A stretch of DNA of 15,135 bases from JANXVY01 sp031365425. GTDB lineage: Bacteria > Pseudomonadota > Alphaproteobacteria > Rhizobiales > Hyphomicrobiaceae. Location of the stretch: positions 1 to 15,135 of the forward strand of contig JANLYB010000180.1 of assembly GCA_031365425.1 (NCBI GenBank), in the 5' to 3' direction. Positions 1 through 7,013 of this stretch are shown in pieces. The notes beneath the pieces were generated by a model. That model did no database searches and was not told the DNA's origin. It saw nothing but the letters and a program-made list of their open reading frames with translations. Numbering within the stretch: the stretch's first letter is position 1; the number at the start of each line of letters is the position of its first letter. Made by a program: the position numbers and the translations under genes.

Positions 1-270
1 CCACGGCAGCTTCTTGTAGAGCGCATAGCGTTCCCGCTTCAGCCAACTGCACGTCCAGTGGCGCATATACACATAGAGATTGTCCCGGCCACGGTTGCCG
101 GGGCGGTTCAGCCCCTTGTGAAAATGTTGGTGGCGCGGGTAAAGATGATGCGCCTTGGCCGCGAGCCGTTCGGCGAAATCCTCCGGCAGGCGGGCTTTCA
201 GGAAACGCTCCGCCTCCTGCACCACGCTTTCGGCAATGGCGTCCGGCATGAGCAGCGTGTCGCGCTCGAG
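1..270 (-). CDS. Internal fragment of an unrecognised protein, open to the left edge
   Basis: Read on the minus strand from about 270 down to 1, one frame stays open for 90 codons with strong G/C in third positions and a protein-like composition. It includes the stretches LMPDAIAESVVQEAERFL, HHLYPRHQHFHKGLN and RGRDNLYVYMRHWT. It has no start codon of its own apart from an internal ATG (MPDAIAE, codon ending at 247), and no stop before the edge. It is offset by one base from the phoU frame and shows none of the PhoU second-half motifs, so it is not simply phoU after a frameshift. I do not recognise the family; the His/Arg-rich middle and the Tyr/Trp-rich end suggest a globular soluble protein. 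It looks like the middle of a gene joined to phoU at 265-275. Real coding sequence is likely; function is unknown. Confidence 0.5.
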
Positions 271-689
271 TCGAGAACGTCTTTCAACTGTCGCAGCGCC
301 AGTTCGACCATGTGGCGGAAGCCGGAGATGAGCGGCTTAGGGTGAGACTCATGGGCGATGGCCAAGGCGCGCTTGGCAATGTTTTTGGCGAGGTCGCCGA
401 TACGCTCGAGGTCGCCGGTCACGCGCAGGGCTGCCATAACGTGGCGGAGATCGTTGGCCATCGGCTGGCGGCGGGCGATCATGGAGATCACCTGCTCTTC
501 GATTTCGCGTTGCAGGGCGTCGATGGCACGGTCGGAGTTGATGACCGCTTCAGCCACGCGCGGGTCGCGCTTTTCGAGGGCATCGAACGATTGGCCGAGG
601 TTGTGCTCGGCGAGGCCGCCCATGTGGGCAATCTTCTTGTCGAGGAGGGCGAGTTCATCCTCGTAGGATCTGACGATGTGTTCGTTCAT
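198..689 (-). CDS. phoU: Phosphate signalling protein PhoU, C-terminally truncated
   Basis: PhoU is a soluble helical-bundle protein that couples the Pst transporter to the PhoR kinase and keeps the Pho regulon off when phosphate is ample. Residues 1 to about 140 are typical PhoU: the N-terminal HIVRSYEDEL, then RRQPMANDLRHVMAALR and the first metal/helix motif GDLERIGDLAKNIAKRA (92-108). From about residue 141 the similarity stops and the last 22 residues are an out-of-frame Cys/Arg-rich tail ending in TGA. The product is 163 aa against a usual 230-240, and the second metal-binding motif is missing. The ATG at 689 has AAGGAG (700-695) five bases upstream. The gene follows pstB by 22 bp and is the last gene of the Pst operon here. 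It is probably non-functional if the joint is real; if the joint is an assembly error, an intact phoU exists elsewhere. Confidence 0.85.
   Translation of the reverse strand: MNEHIVRSYEDELALLDKKIAHMGGLAEHNLGQSFDALEKRDPRVAEAVINSDRAIDALQREIEEQVISMIARRQPMANDLRHVMAALRVTGDLERIGDLAKNIAKRALAIAHESHPKPLISGFRHMVELALRQLKDVLDSSATRCSCRTPLPKAWCRRRSVS
265..275. other. Joint between phoU and an unrelated coding frame
   Basis: The plus strand reads CTCGAGTCGAG, in which TCGAG is repeated directly (266-270 and 271-275). To the right, the minus-strand reading is PhoU; to the left it is another open frame shifted by one base. The repeat is short enough to be microhomology at a deletion or ligation point, and CTCGAG is also a palindromic hexamer (a XhoI site). 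Neither reading of its origin can be settled from sequence alone. Confidence 0.6.
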
Positions 690-711
690 ATAAGCTCCTT
701 GGAGGTCGCGC

Positions 712-1527
712 TCAGCCGGTGCGGCCGGTGATGTAGTCTTGCGTACGCTTGTCGAGCGGCTTGGTGAAGATGTCGGTGGTTTTGCCTTCCTCGACGAGGG
801 TGCCGAGGTGGAAGAAGGCGGTGCGTTGCGACACGCGGGCCGCTTGCTGCATCGAGTGGGTGACGATGATGATGCAGTAGTTCTGGCGCAACTCGTCGAT
901 CAGTTCTTCGATCTTGGCGGTGGCAATGGGATCGAGAGCCGAGCAGGGCTCGTCCATCAGGATGATTTCGGGGTTGACCGCGATGGCGCGGGCGATGCAC
1001 AGGCGCTGCTGCTGGCCGCCAGACAGGCCGGTGCCGGGTTCGTTCAGGCGATCTTTGACCTCTTTGAGGAGACCGGCTTTTTCCAGGCTCTGGAGGACGA
1101 TCTGCTCCATGTCGGATTTCGAGTCGGCGAGGCCGTGGATGCGAGGGCCGTACGCTACGTTTTCGAAGATCGACTTGGGGAATGGGTTGGGCTTTTGGAA
1201 CACCATGCCGACGCGGGCGCGCAGTTGCACCACGTCGAGGGCTTGGTCGTAGATGTCGTCGCCGTCGATCTTAATCTTGCCGGTGACGCGGCAGATGGAG
1301 ATCGTGTCGTTCATGCGGTTGATGCAGCGCAGGAACGTGGACTTGCCGCACCCCGACGGCCCGATGAAGGACGTAACGCTGCGGTCGGGTATGTCGACGG
1401 AGACGTTTTTCAGAGCGTGCTTATCGCCGTAGTAGACGTTGACGTCGCGGGCGGTCAGTTTGAAGGCGCGCTCTGGCTTCATCGCAGGGCGGGCGGCCAG
1501 TTCGCTGGTGGCGGTCATTGCGTCCAT
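712..1527 (-). CDS. pstB: Phosphate ABC transporter ATP-binding protein PstB
   Basis: PstB is the cytoplasmic ATPase of the high-affinity PstSCAB importer and drives phosphate uptake through PstC/PstA. The 271-aa product has all ABC motifs: Walker A GPSGCGKS (56-63), Q-loop Gln111 in VFQKPNPFP, signature LSGGQQQR (168-175), Walker B IILMDEP (188-194), D-loop SALD (196-199) and switch His224. KPNPFPKSIFENVAYGPRIHG is characteristic of PstB rather than other ABC ATPases. The ATG at 1527 is chosen because GGAGA (1542-1538) lies 10 bases upstream and the protein then has normal PstB length. A longer in-frame start at 1686 would run into pstA and adds a basic tail foreign to the family; the ATG at 1518 is a weaker alternative. 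It lies 29 bp after pstA and 22 bp before phoU, so all three are probably co-transcribed. Confidence 0.97.
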   Translation of the reverse strand: MDAMTATSELAARPAMKPERAFKLTARDVNVYYGDKHALKNVSVDIPDRSVTSFIGPSGCGKSTFLRCINRMNDTISICRVTGKIKIDGDDIYDQALDVVQLRARVGMVFQKPNPFPKSIFENVAYGPRIHGLADSKSDMEQIVLQSLEKAGLLKEVKDRLNEPGTGLSGGQQQRLCIARAIAVNPEIILMDEPCSALDPIATAKIEELIDELRQNYCIIIVTHSMQQAARVSQRTAFFHLGTLVEEGKTTDIFTKPLDKRTQDYITGRTG

Positions 1528-1556
1528 GGTGTCGAATTCTCCAAGCGAATCAAGGG

Positions 1557-2879
1557 TTACCAGCGGCGTTCGAACTTGCGGCGGAGGATGACGGCCAGAA
1601 TGTTCATGCACGCCAGGAAAAGCAGAAGGATGATAGTCGCACCCGAGGTGCGTTCGACGAAGCCGCGTTCGGCGGCCGTTGCCCACATGTAGATCTGGAC
1701 GGGCAGCGCGGTTGCGGGATCGAGTGGCGTTGTGGGCGGTTCGACGACGAAGGCGACCATGCCGATCATGAGCAGAGGGGCGGTTTCACCGAGCGCCTTG
1801 GCGAGGCCGATGATAGTTCCGGTCAGAATGCCCGGCAACGCCAGAGGGACGACGTGGTGCGCGATCGTTTGCATTTTTGAGGCGCCGATGCCGAGGGCTG
1901 CTTCACGGATCGAGGGCGGGACGGCACCGATGGCGGCACGGGTTGCGATGATGATGGTGGGCAGCGTCATCAAGGTCAACACGAGGCCGCCCACTAGGGA
2001 GGCAGAGCGCGGGAGGCCTGCGAAGTTGATGAAGATGGCGAGGCCAAGTAGACCAAACACGATCGAGGGGATCGCGGCCAGGTTGTTGATGTTGACCTCG
2101 ATGAGGTCGGTAAAGAAATTGCGGGGGGCGAACTCTTCCAGGTAGACGGCGGCGGCAACGCCAAGCGGCACGGCGAGCAGCAGAACCGTTGCCATCATGA
2201 ACAGCGAACCGATGAGCGCCACGCCAATGCCGGCGGTTTCAGGCTGGCTGGATGCACCGTAGGTGAAAAGGCCGGTGTTGAAATGCTTGGCGAGCGAGCC
2301 TTTGGCCGCGGCGGCATCGAGCCAGCCCATCTGCTTGTCGGACAGCTTGCGGCGATCTTCAGGGATGGTGCGGTCGAACGCGCCTTTCATGAGGCTGTCC
2401 ACGTTGCTGTGGGCGAGCAGTGCAATAGGGATGGTCTGGCCGATCAGCTTGGGGTTGGCTAGGACCAGCTTGCGGATCTGGACGTCTGCGCCCGACGACA
2501 GGAGGGCGCTTGCCGCGCGCACGTCAGGCTTGCTTTTGGGGTCGATGGCGAGGGCCGCGAACAAGGCCTTGTTGGCAAGCGCGGTATAGTCGGCTTGGAG
2601 CAGTTCGTTTTCCTCGTTCTTACCCGAGGGCGAGATGACGGCCGGGTCGAGTTCGACGTTCAGGGTGAACGCCGACTGCTGGAAGGCGGTGTAACCGCGC
2701 GTAATGATCGACGTGAACAGGATCGCAAGGAAGGCGAGCCCAAACAGGATGGCGGCGATGCCATAAGCTTTGAACCGCGCCTCCGCAGCATAGCGCGACT
2801 TCAAGTGGCGCTGTTTGGATGCCGTCGTAGCTGGCGTGGTCATGGTTTCGTTTGCGCTTGTCATGGATTCAATCGCCAT
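1557..2879 (-). CDS. pstA: Phosphate ABC transporter permease PstA (long form)
   Basis: PstA is one of the two membrane subunits that form the phosphate channel. At 440 aa it is much longer than E. coli PstA (about 296 aa) because of an N-terminal extension of the DUF3333 type: one membrane helix (about 40-60) followed by a probable periplasmic region (about 65-215). The permease domain follows (about 215-435) with several hydrophobic helices and the ATPase-docking EAA loop SIREAALGIGASKMQTI (323-339). KALGETAPLL (361-370) is a typical PstA stretch. Its ATG shares one base with the pstC stop (TGATG), indicating translational coupling; GGGAG lies about 11 bases upstream. An internal ATG six codons in (MTSANE) is an alternative start. 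The extended form is common in Alphaproteobacteria. Confidence 0.95.
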   Translation of the reverse strand: MAIESMTSANETMTTPATTASKQRHLKSRYAAEARFKAYGIAAILFGLAFLAILFTSIITRGYTAFQQSAFTLNVELDPAVISPSGKNEENELLQADYTALANKALFAALAIDPKSKPDVRAASALLSSGADVQIRKLVLANPKLIGQTIPIALLAHSNVDSLMKGAFDRTIPEDRRKLSDKQMGWLDAAAAKGSLAKHFNTGLFTYGASSQPETAGIGVALIGSLFMMATVLLLAVPLGVAAAVYLEEFAPRNFFTDLIEVNINNLAAIPSIVFGLLGLAIFINFAGLPRSASLVGGLVLTLMTLPTIIIATRAAIGAVPPSIREAALGIGASKMQTIAHHVVPLALPGILTGTIIGLAKALGETAPLLMIGMVAFVVEPPTTPLDPATALPVQIYMWATAAERGFVERTSGATIILLLFLACMNILAVILRRKFERRW

Positions 2880-4342
2880 CAGTCGTATTGCTCCCGATAC
2901 TTACGCACGATGTAGAGCGCGTACACGTTGAGGCTGAGCGTAAAGACAAAGAGAGTGAGACCGAGGGCGAAGGCCACCAGCGTCTGTGGGCTGTTGAACT
3001 CGAGATCGCCGGTGAGCTGGCTCACGATTTTGACTGTGATCGTGGTGACCGGCTCAAACGGGTTGAGCGTGAGGTTTGCCGCGATTCCTGCGGCTAGGAC
3101 GACGATCATCGTTTCGCCGATGGCGCGGGAAGCGGCCAGCAGCACCGCGCCGACGATGCCGGGCAGGGCTGCGGGGAGGATCACGCGCTTGATGGTTTCA
3201 GACTTCGTTGCGCCGAGGCCATAGGAGCCTTCGCGGAGGGACTGGGGCACCGCGTTGATGATGTCGTCTGACAGGGACGAGACGAATGGGATCAGCATGA
3301 CGCCCATGATGAAACCTGCCGTCAGGACGCTGGTGGCGGAGATCGATACGCCGCCGAGCGCGCCGATGTCGCGCAGGAACGGCCCGAAGGTAACCAGGGC
3401 AAAGAAGCCGTAGACGATGGTCGGAATACCGGCGAGGACTTCGAGCAGGGGCTTGGCCAAACCGCGAATGCGCGGGGTGGCATATTCGGACATATAGATG
3501 GCGCTGAACAGGCCGACCGGGACGGCGACGGCGAGGGCGACCAGCGAGATGAAAAGCGTGCCCCACAACAGAGGCAGGAGGCCGAATTGGCCGTCACCGC
3601 CGCCGGTTTGACCGGCCGCCGAAAAGCGCGGATCCCAGACGGTGCCGAAGAAAAAGTTCTGCGCCGGGACGAGCTGGAAGAAATGGATGGTTTCAAACAG
3701 CATCGAGAAGACAATGCCGACAGTGGTCATGATCGCGACCAAGGAGGCAAGTGCTAGCCCTACAAGGGCGACACGCTCGACGGCGTTGCGGGAGCGCAGC
3801 TTTGGGCGGACCTGGGCGAAGCCGAACACGAGGCCGAGCAGCGACAGGCCGATGCCGCTCCATGCGATCAGTTTGGAACCCGTATCGAGGAGCCCGTTGG
3901 TCTTGATCGCCGCTTCGATCATGTAGGGTTCGGGCTTGGAGGCCAGCGGGATGCCTTTGGCCGAAAGGGTTTCCTTGGCGTCGAGCTTGCTGGACTGGAT
4001 ATCGGCCAGTTCCTGCGGCGAGACTTTGCGCAGGCCGTCGCCGATCAGTTTGACGGTCGACAGCGTGAGGGAGCGGGAATTCTCGGTCTTGTCGACGCCG
4101 GCAGCCGGGAGGGTGGCATCGATCGTGCGGGCGATGACGATGGGTTCGAAGATTGCCCAGGCAACGACGAGAAGGAGTGCGGGCAGGACGGTCCAGAGGA
4201 GGACGAATGCGCCGTAATAGCCGCTGCGGGAGTGCCAGGGATTTACGGTTCCGCTTGCGGGGGCGGTCGCGCGCCAGGATCCCAGCAGATAGCCGACGAG
4301 GCCGAGGGCGAAAATTGCGCCGATGACGTAACTGAGAGGCAC
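2879..4342 (-). CDS. pstC: Phosphate ABC transporter permease PstC (long form)
   Basis: PstC pairs with PstA in the inner membrane. This 487-aa form has an N-terminal helix (SYVIGAIFALGLVGYLLG), a second hydrophobic segment, a soluble region (about residues 75-155) and a C-terminal permease domain with LLWGTLFISLVALAVAVPVGL, EVLAGIPTIVYGFFAL and the EAA loop SLREGSYGLGATKSETIKR (about 368-386). The GTG at 4342 is preferred because GGAG (4354-4351) stands 8 bases upstream. The frame is open to a GTG at 4414, but that start has no ribosome site, and its extra 24 codons would cover the pstS-pstC hairpin (4380-4412). The stop overlaps the pstA ATG by one base. The start choice is an inference; the identity is firm. 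Confidence 0.95.
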   Translation of the reverse strand: MPLSYVIGAIFALGLVGYLLGSWRATAPASGTVNPWHSRSGYYGAFVLLWTVLPALLLVVAWAIFEPIVIARTIDATLPAAGVDKTENSRSLTLSTVKLIGDGLRKVSPQELADIQSSKLDAKETLSAKGIPLASKPEPYMIEAAIKTNGLLDTGSKLIAWSGIGLSLLGLVFGFAQVRPKLRSRNAVERVALVGLALASLVAIMTTVGIVFSMLFETIHFFQLVPAQNFFFGTVWDPRFSAAGQTGGGDGQFGLLPLLWGTLFISLVALAVAVPVGLFSAIYMSEYATPRIRGLAKPLLEVLAGIPTIVYGFFALVTFGPFLRDIGALGGVSISATSVLTAGFIMGVMLIPFVSSLSDDIINAVPQSLREGSYGLGATKSETIKRVILPAALPGIVGAVLLAASRAIGETMIVVLAAGIAANLTLNPFEPVTTITVKIVSQLTGDLEFNSPQTLVAFALGLTLFVFTLSLNVYALYIVRKYREQYD

Positions 4343-4379
4343 GCGAACGTCTCCGGTTTTCACTTGCGCTGACACACGA

Positions 4380-4412
4380 GAGACGCCCGGCCGCAATTCG
4401 ACAAGGCGTCTC
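4380..4412 (-). promoter_or_regulatory. Hairpin in the pstS-pstC gap
   Basis: GAGACGCC (4380-4387) and GGCGTCTC (4405-4412) form a perfect 8-bp stem around a 17-base loop. In the pst transcript no U-run follows it, so it is not a simple intrinsic terminator for that strand. It is placed where an mRNA-stabilising or partial-attenuation element would keep pstS message above pstC. On the plus strand the stem is followed by ACTTTTTTG, which would resemble a terminator for antisense transcription. Confidence 0.5.
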
Positions 4413-4461
4413 ACTTTTTTGACGATGCCTTGGCAGCGCGGAGCCGCCCCGGCGTCGAAAC

Positions 4462-5508
4462 TTACATGACCTTCGCGCCCTTCACGGCGTCCTGAACGGC
4501 CTTCCGTTCAGCGTCGGGGAGAGGCACGAGGCCATAATTTGCGAGCGGACCAGCGGCGCCGATGATCTTGTCGCTGGTGAAGAACTCAACGTATTCCTTG
4601 AGGCCCGGGATGGCGCCGAGGTGAGCCTTTTTCACGTAGAAGAACAGCGGACGGGAGACCGGGTATTTGCCGGTGGCGACCGTTTCAACCGAAGGAGCGA
4701 TGCCGCTGACGGTTGCGACCTTGAGCTTGTCGGTATTGTTTTCGTAGAACGATAGACCGAACACGCCGATACCGGTTTTGTTGGACTGGAGGCGCGCCAG
4801 AGTTTCGGTGTAGTCGCCGTCGATGTCGACAGCGACGCCGTCCTTGCGGACCTTGACGCAGGCCTTGTCGGCAGCCTTGGCGTCCATGCCGCCCTTTACG
4901 AGGGCGTTCAGGCTGCCCGCAGCCTTGCAGCCGGCGTGGAGCGTTTTTTCTTCGAACACTTCGCGCGTGCCGTGCTTTTCGCCGGGGATGTAGGCGGCAA
5001 TGGCGACGTCGGGGAGTTCGGCGTTGACCTGTTTCCAGGTTTTGCTGACGTTGGCGACGGGCTTGCCGTCGGCGCCGGGGATTTCAGCGGCGAGGGCCAG
5101 GTACCAATCCTTCGGCGTGAAGGCGTAGGTCGCCCCCTTGGCGTCGGAAGCGAACACGATGCCGTCATAGCCGAACTTCACTTCGACAACTTCTTTGACG
5201 CCGTTCTTGGCGCACTCTTCCAGCTCGGCCGGTTTGATGGCGCGCGAAGAATTGGCAATGTCGATGAAGGTTTCGCCGACGCCGCCACAGAACTGTTTCA
5301 GACCAGCAGACGACCCGCCGGACTCGACGATCGGGGTCTTAAGCTTGGTGTATGTCTTGCCGAAGTTTTCGGCGGCGATGTTCGCATAAGGGAGAACGGT
5401 GGACGAACCGGCGATCTTGACTTGATCGCGAGCGGACGCGGCACCGGCTGCGGCGAGCGAACCTGCAACGGCGATGGCCGCCGAGACGGCTACAAGCTTG
5501 GTATTCAC
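4462..5508 (-). CDS. pstS: Periplasmic phosphate-binding protein PstS
   Basis: PstS binds inorganic phosphate in the periplasm and delivers it to PstC/PstA. The 348-aa protein starts with a Sec signal peptide: a Lys near the N-terminus, a hydrophobic AVSAAIAVAGSLAAAGA core and a likely cleavage ASA|RD after residue 26. Phosphate-contact motifs are visible: AGSSTVLPY (33-41), the Ser-rich ESGGSSAGLKQF (62-73) and DIANSSR (83-89), followed by the HGTREVFE and GVFGLSFYENN stretches. The length suits the roughly 340-aa alphaproteobacterial form. The GTG start at 5508 has AGGAG (5519-5515) six bases upstream. It is the first structural gene of the pst operon behind its own Pho-box-like promoter, and a hairpin lies between it and pstC, fitting the usual excess of binding protein over permease. 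Confidence 0.96.
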   Translation of the reverse strand: MNTKLVAVSAAIAVAGSLAAAGAASARDQVKIAGSSTVLPYANIAAENFGKTYTKLKTPIVESGGSSAGLKQFCGGVGETFIDIANSSRAIKPAELEECAKNGVKEVVEVKFGYDGIVFASDAKGATYAFTPKDWYLALAAEIPGADGKPVANVSKTWKQVNAELPDVAIAAYIPGEKHGTREVFEEKTLHAGCKAAGSLNALVKGGMDAKAADKACVKVRKDGVAVDIDGDYTETLARLQSNKTGIGVFGLSFYENNTDKLKVATVSGIAPSVETVATGKYPVSRPLFFYVKKAHLGAIPGLKEYVEFFTSDKIIGAAGPLANYGLVPLPDAERKAVQDAVKGAKVM

Positions 5509-5562
5509 GTTGATCTCCTGTCGAAGCCTTTACGACCGACAGTGCGTCCGTCGTCACGGCTG

Positions 5563-5596
5563 GTTCTAGGCCAGGAGCGCTATAGTTTGATGACAA
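5563..5596 (-). promoter_or_regulatory. Candidate PhoB (Pho box) promoter of pstS
   Basis: On the minus strand TTGTCATCAAACTATAGC (5596-5579) matches 12 of 18 positions of the E. coli Pho box CTGTCATAAAACTGTCAT. The first half-site is nearly perfect and the second is weak. Ten bases further comes TAGAAC (5568-5563), a 4/6 match to the -10 hexamer, the same box-to-minus-10 distance as in E. coli pstS. It sits entirely in the 90-bp phoR-pstS gap and would give a leader of about 50 bases. Position and spacing support it; the weak second half keeps confidence moderate. Confidence 0.45.
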
Positions 5597-5598
5597 CA

Positions 5599-6888
5599 TT
5601 ACCCATTGTAATTAGTTAGTTTTTTTCCGTTTTGATGCACGTCAAGGCCTGCCGCGTCGAAGGCGACGGTGAAGATCGAACCGGTGCCGGGGATTGATTG
5701 GATGTCGAGGGTGCCGCGATGGCGGTTCACGATGTGTTTGACGATGGCAAGACCCAAGCCGGTACCGCCCTTTTCCCGGCTTGAGGAGACGCTGGCGCGA
5801 TAGAAGCGCTCGGTAAGGCGGGGCAGATGTTCGGCGGCGATGCCGGGACCGTTGTCGGCGATAGCGAGTGCTAGGCGATCGGGCTTTTTTGAGCCGGGGA
5901 AGGGTTCGCGCGTCAGAGTGACGGTGACCACCCCGCCATCGCGGCCATATTTGATTGCGTTCTGGAGCAGGTTGTTCAGCACCTGCAGGATTTCGTCGCG
6001 TTCGCCGCGGATGATGGCCGGGGATGTCAGGGGCGTGAACGTCAGGGAGGCATTGGCCGTGAGGGCGGCACTTTGCAAGGTATGGATCGCGCTGGTGCAG
6101 GCTTCGTTCAAGTCCACGGTGCCCTGCGGGGGCAAGTGAGTGCGCATCTCGGCACGCGACAGCGAGAGGAGGTCGTCAATGAGGCGCGTCATGCGTTCGG
6201 CTTGGGTGGCCATGATGCCTAAGAAGCGTTCGCGGGCTTTGGGGTCGTCGCGGGCGGGGCCTTGAAGGGTTTCGATAAAGCCGCGAAGGGCGGACAGCGG
6301 GGTGCGCAATTCGTGGCTCGCGTTGGCGATGAAGTCGGTGCGCATCTGGATGAGCTTGTCCTGCTCGGTGGTGTCGCGGAACGTGATGAGAGCCTGGGGC
6401 AAGCCGGGGGCGATTTCGCGCGGCGCAACGCGGGCCAGTGTGGCGTATAGGCGGCGCTCGAAGGGGACGCGTTCGATGAGTTCAACCGTTACCGGTTTGC
6501 TCATGTGGGCGAGTTGTTCGACAGCGCCCATGAAGGCCGGATTGCGCGAGACGTGGGAGATGGGCTGGCCGACGTTGAGGTTGGGGTACAGCTCGAACGC
6601 CGCGGCGTTGTGGTGGCGGACAATACCGGTGGCGTCGAGGGCGATGGCGGGCGCGGGGAGGGCGTCGACGATGGTTTGCCAGGCCACCGTTTCACGGTAG
6701 CGCTGGACGCTTTCGCGGCCCGGGGGCGGGGGAGGATTGGGGTCCAGGCGGGCGGCGACGAATGATGCGAGGCCGGTGGCGGCGCGGGCGACGTGGCGTG
6801 AGGCGCTTGTGACGGCGGACCTGGCTGAGGTGGTCAGCTTGTTTGCGAGGGGGGGCGGATTGGGTTTTGATGCGTCGGAGCCGGTCAC
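5599..6888 (-). CDS. phoR: Phosphate-regulon sensor histidine kinase PhoR, without membrane helices
   Basis: PhoR phosphorylates the response regulator PhoB when phosphate is scarce. Layout of the 429-aa protein: a Pro/Ala-rich N-terminus (1-60), a PAS domain (about 70-175), a HisKA domain with phospho-acceptor His192 in NASHELRTPLSAL, and a HATPase domain with N-box LQNAIKY (Asn310), G1 DNGPGI (345-350), F-box RFYRA (361-365) and G2 GGTGLGL (374-380). The PhoR assignment rests on the PAS-HisKA order and on its place directly before pstS. Classical PhoR proteins have N-terminal membrane helices; none is evident here, and an in-frame TGA two codons before the GTG at 6888 rules out a longer start. 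Membrane contact, if any, would be peripheral or through PhoU/Pst. The GTG has only a poor ribosome site (AGGTG four bases upstream). phoB is not seen. Confidence 0.88.
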   Translation of the reverse strand: MTGSDASKPNPPPLANKLTTSARSAVTSASRHVARAATGLASFVAARLDPNPPPPPGRESVQRYRETVAWQTIVDALPAPAIALDATGIVRHHNAAAFELYPNLNVGQPISHVSRNPAFMGAVEQLAHMSKPVTVELIERVPFERRLYATLARVAPREIAPGLPQALITFRDTTEQDKLIQMRTDFIANASHELRTPLSALRGFIETLQGPARDDPKARERFLGIMATQAERMTRLIDDLLSLSRAEMRTHLPPQGTVDLNEACTSAIHTLQSAALTANASLTFTPLTSPAIIRGERDEILQVLNNLLQNAIKYGRDGGVVTVTLTREPFPGSKKPDRLALAIADNGPGIAAEHLPRLTERFYRASVSSSREKGGTGLGLAIVKHIVNRHRGTLDIQSIPGTGSIFTVAFDAAGLDVHQNGKKLTNYNG

Positions 6889-6947
6889 CGTTCACCTGTC
6901 GTTAGAGGGTCGATCCTTTGCCGCACGGATCGGGATCATCCGGTGCG

Positions 6948-6977
6948 ATCCTACAGGATGGGCGCTGTGCATGACAG
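6948..6977 (-). promoter_or_regulatory. Possible promoter / PhoB half-site before phoR
   Basis: In the 125-bp gap between the USP-like gene and phoR, the minus strand carries a perfect Pho half-site CTGTCAT (6977-6971). A poor half-site CCCCCAT lies 11 bases upstream. TAGGAT (6953-6948), a 4/6 match to -10, lies 18 bases after CTGTCA, giving about 60 bases of leader to phoR. It could be a PhoB-regulated or plain sigma-70 promoter, or chance. Confidence 0.28.
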
Positions 6978-7013
6978 GATGATGGGGGTGCCAAATATGC
7001 GAAGTTGTTGGGC

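Noticed and set aside
1..280. Explaining the phoU break as a single-base sequencing error
   Set aside because: None of the three minus-strand frames left of 265 shows the PhoU second half (no second ERIGDH-like motif), so restoring frame would not restore PhoU.
1528..1686. Upstream start for pstB
   Set aside because: It would overlap pstA by 130 bp and add a basic leader unlike PstB; ATG 1527 has a ribosome site.
739..1692. Long plus-strand frame (317 codons) opposite pstB
   Set aside because: It mirrors the pstB coding strand, has low-complexity Asp/Gly/Val-rich content, and pstB carries all ABC motifs. Such frames arise from GC-rich codon bias.
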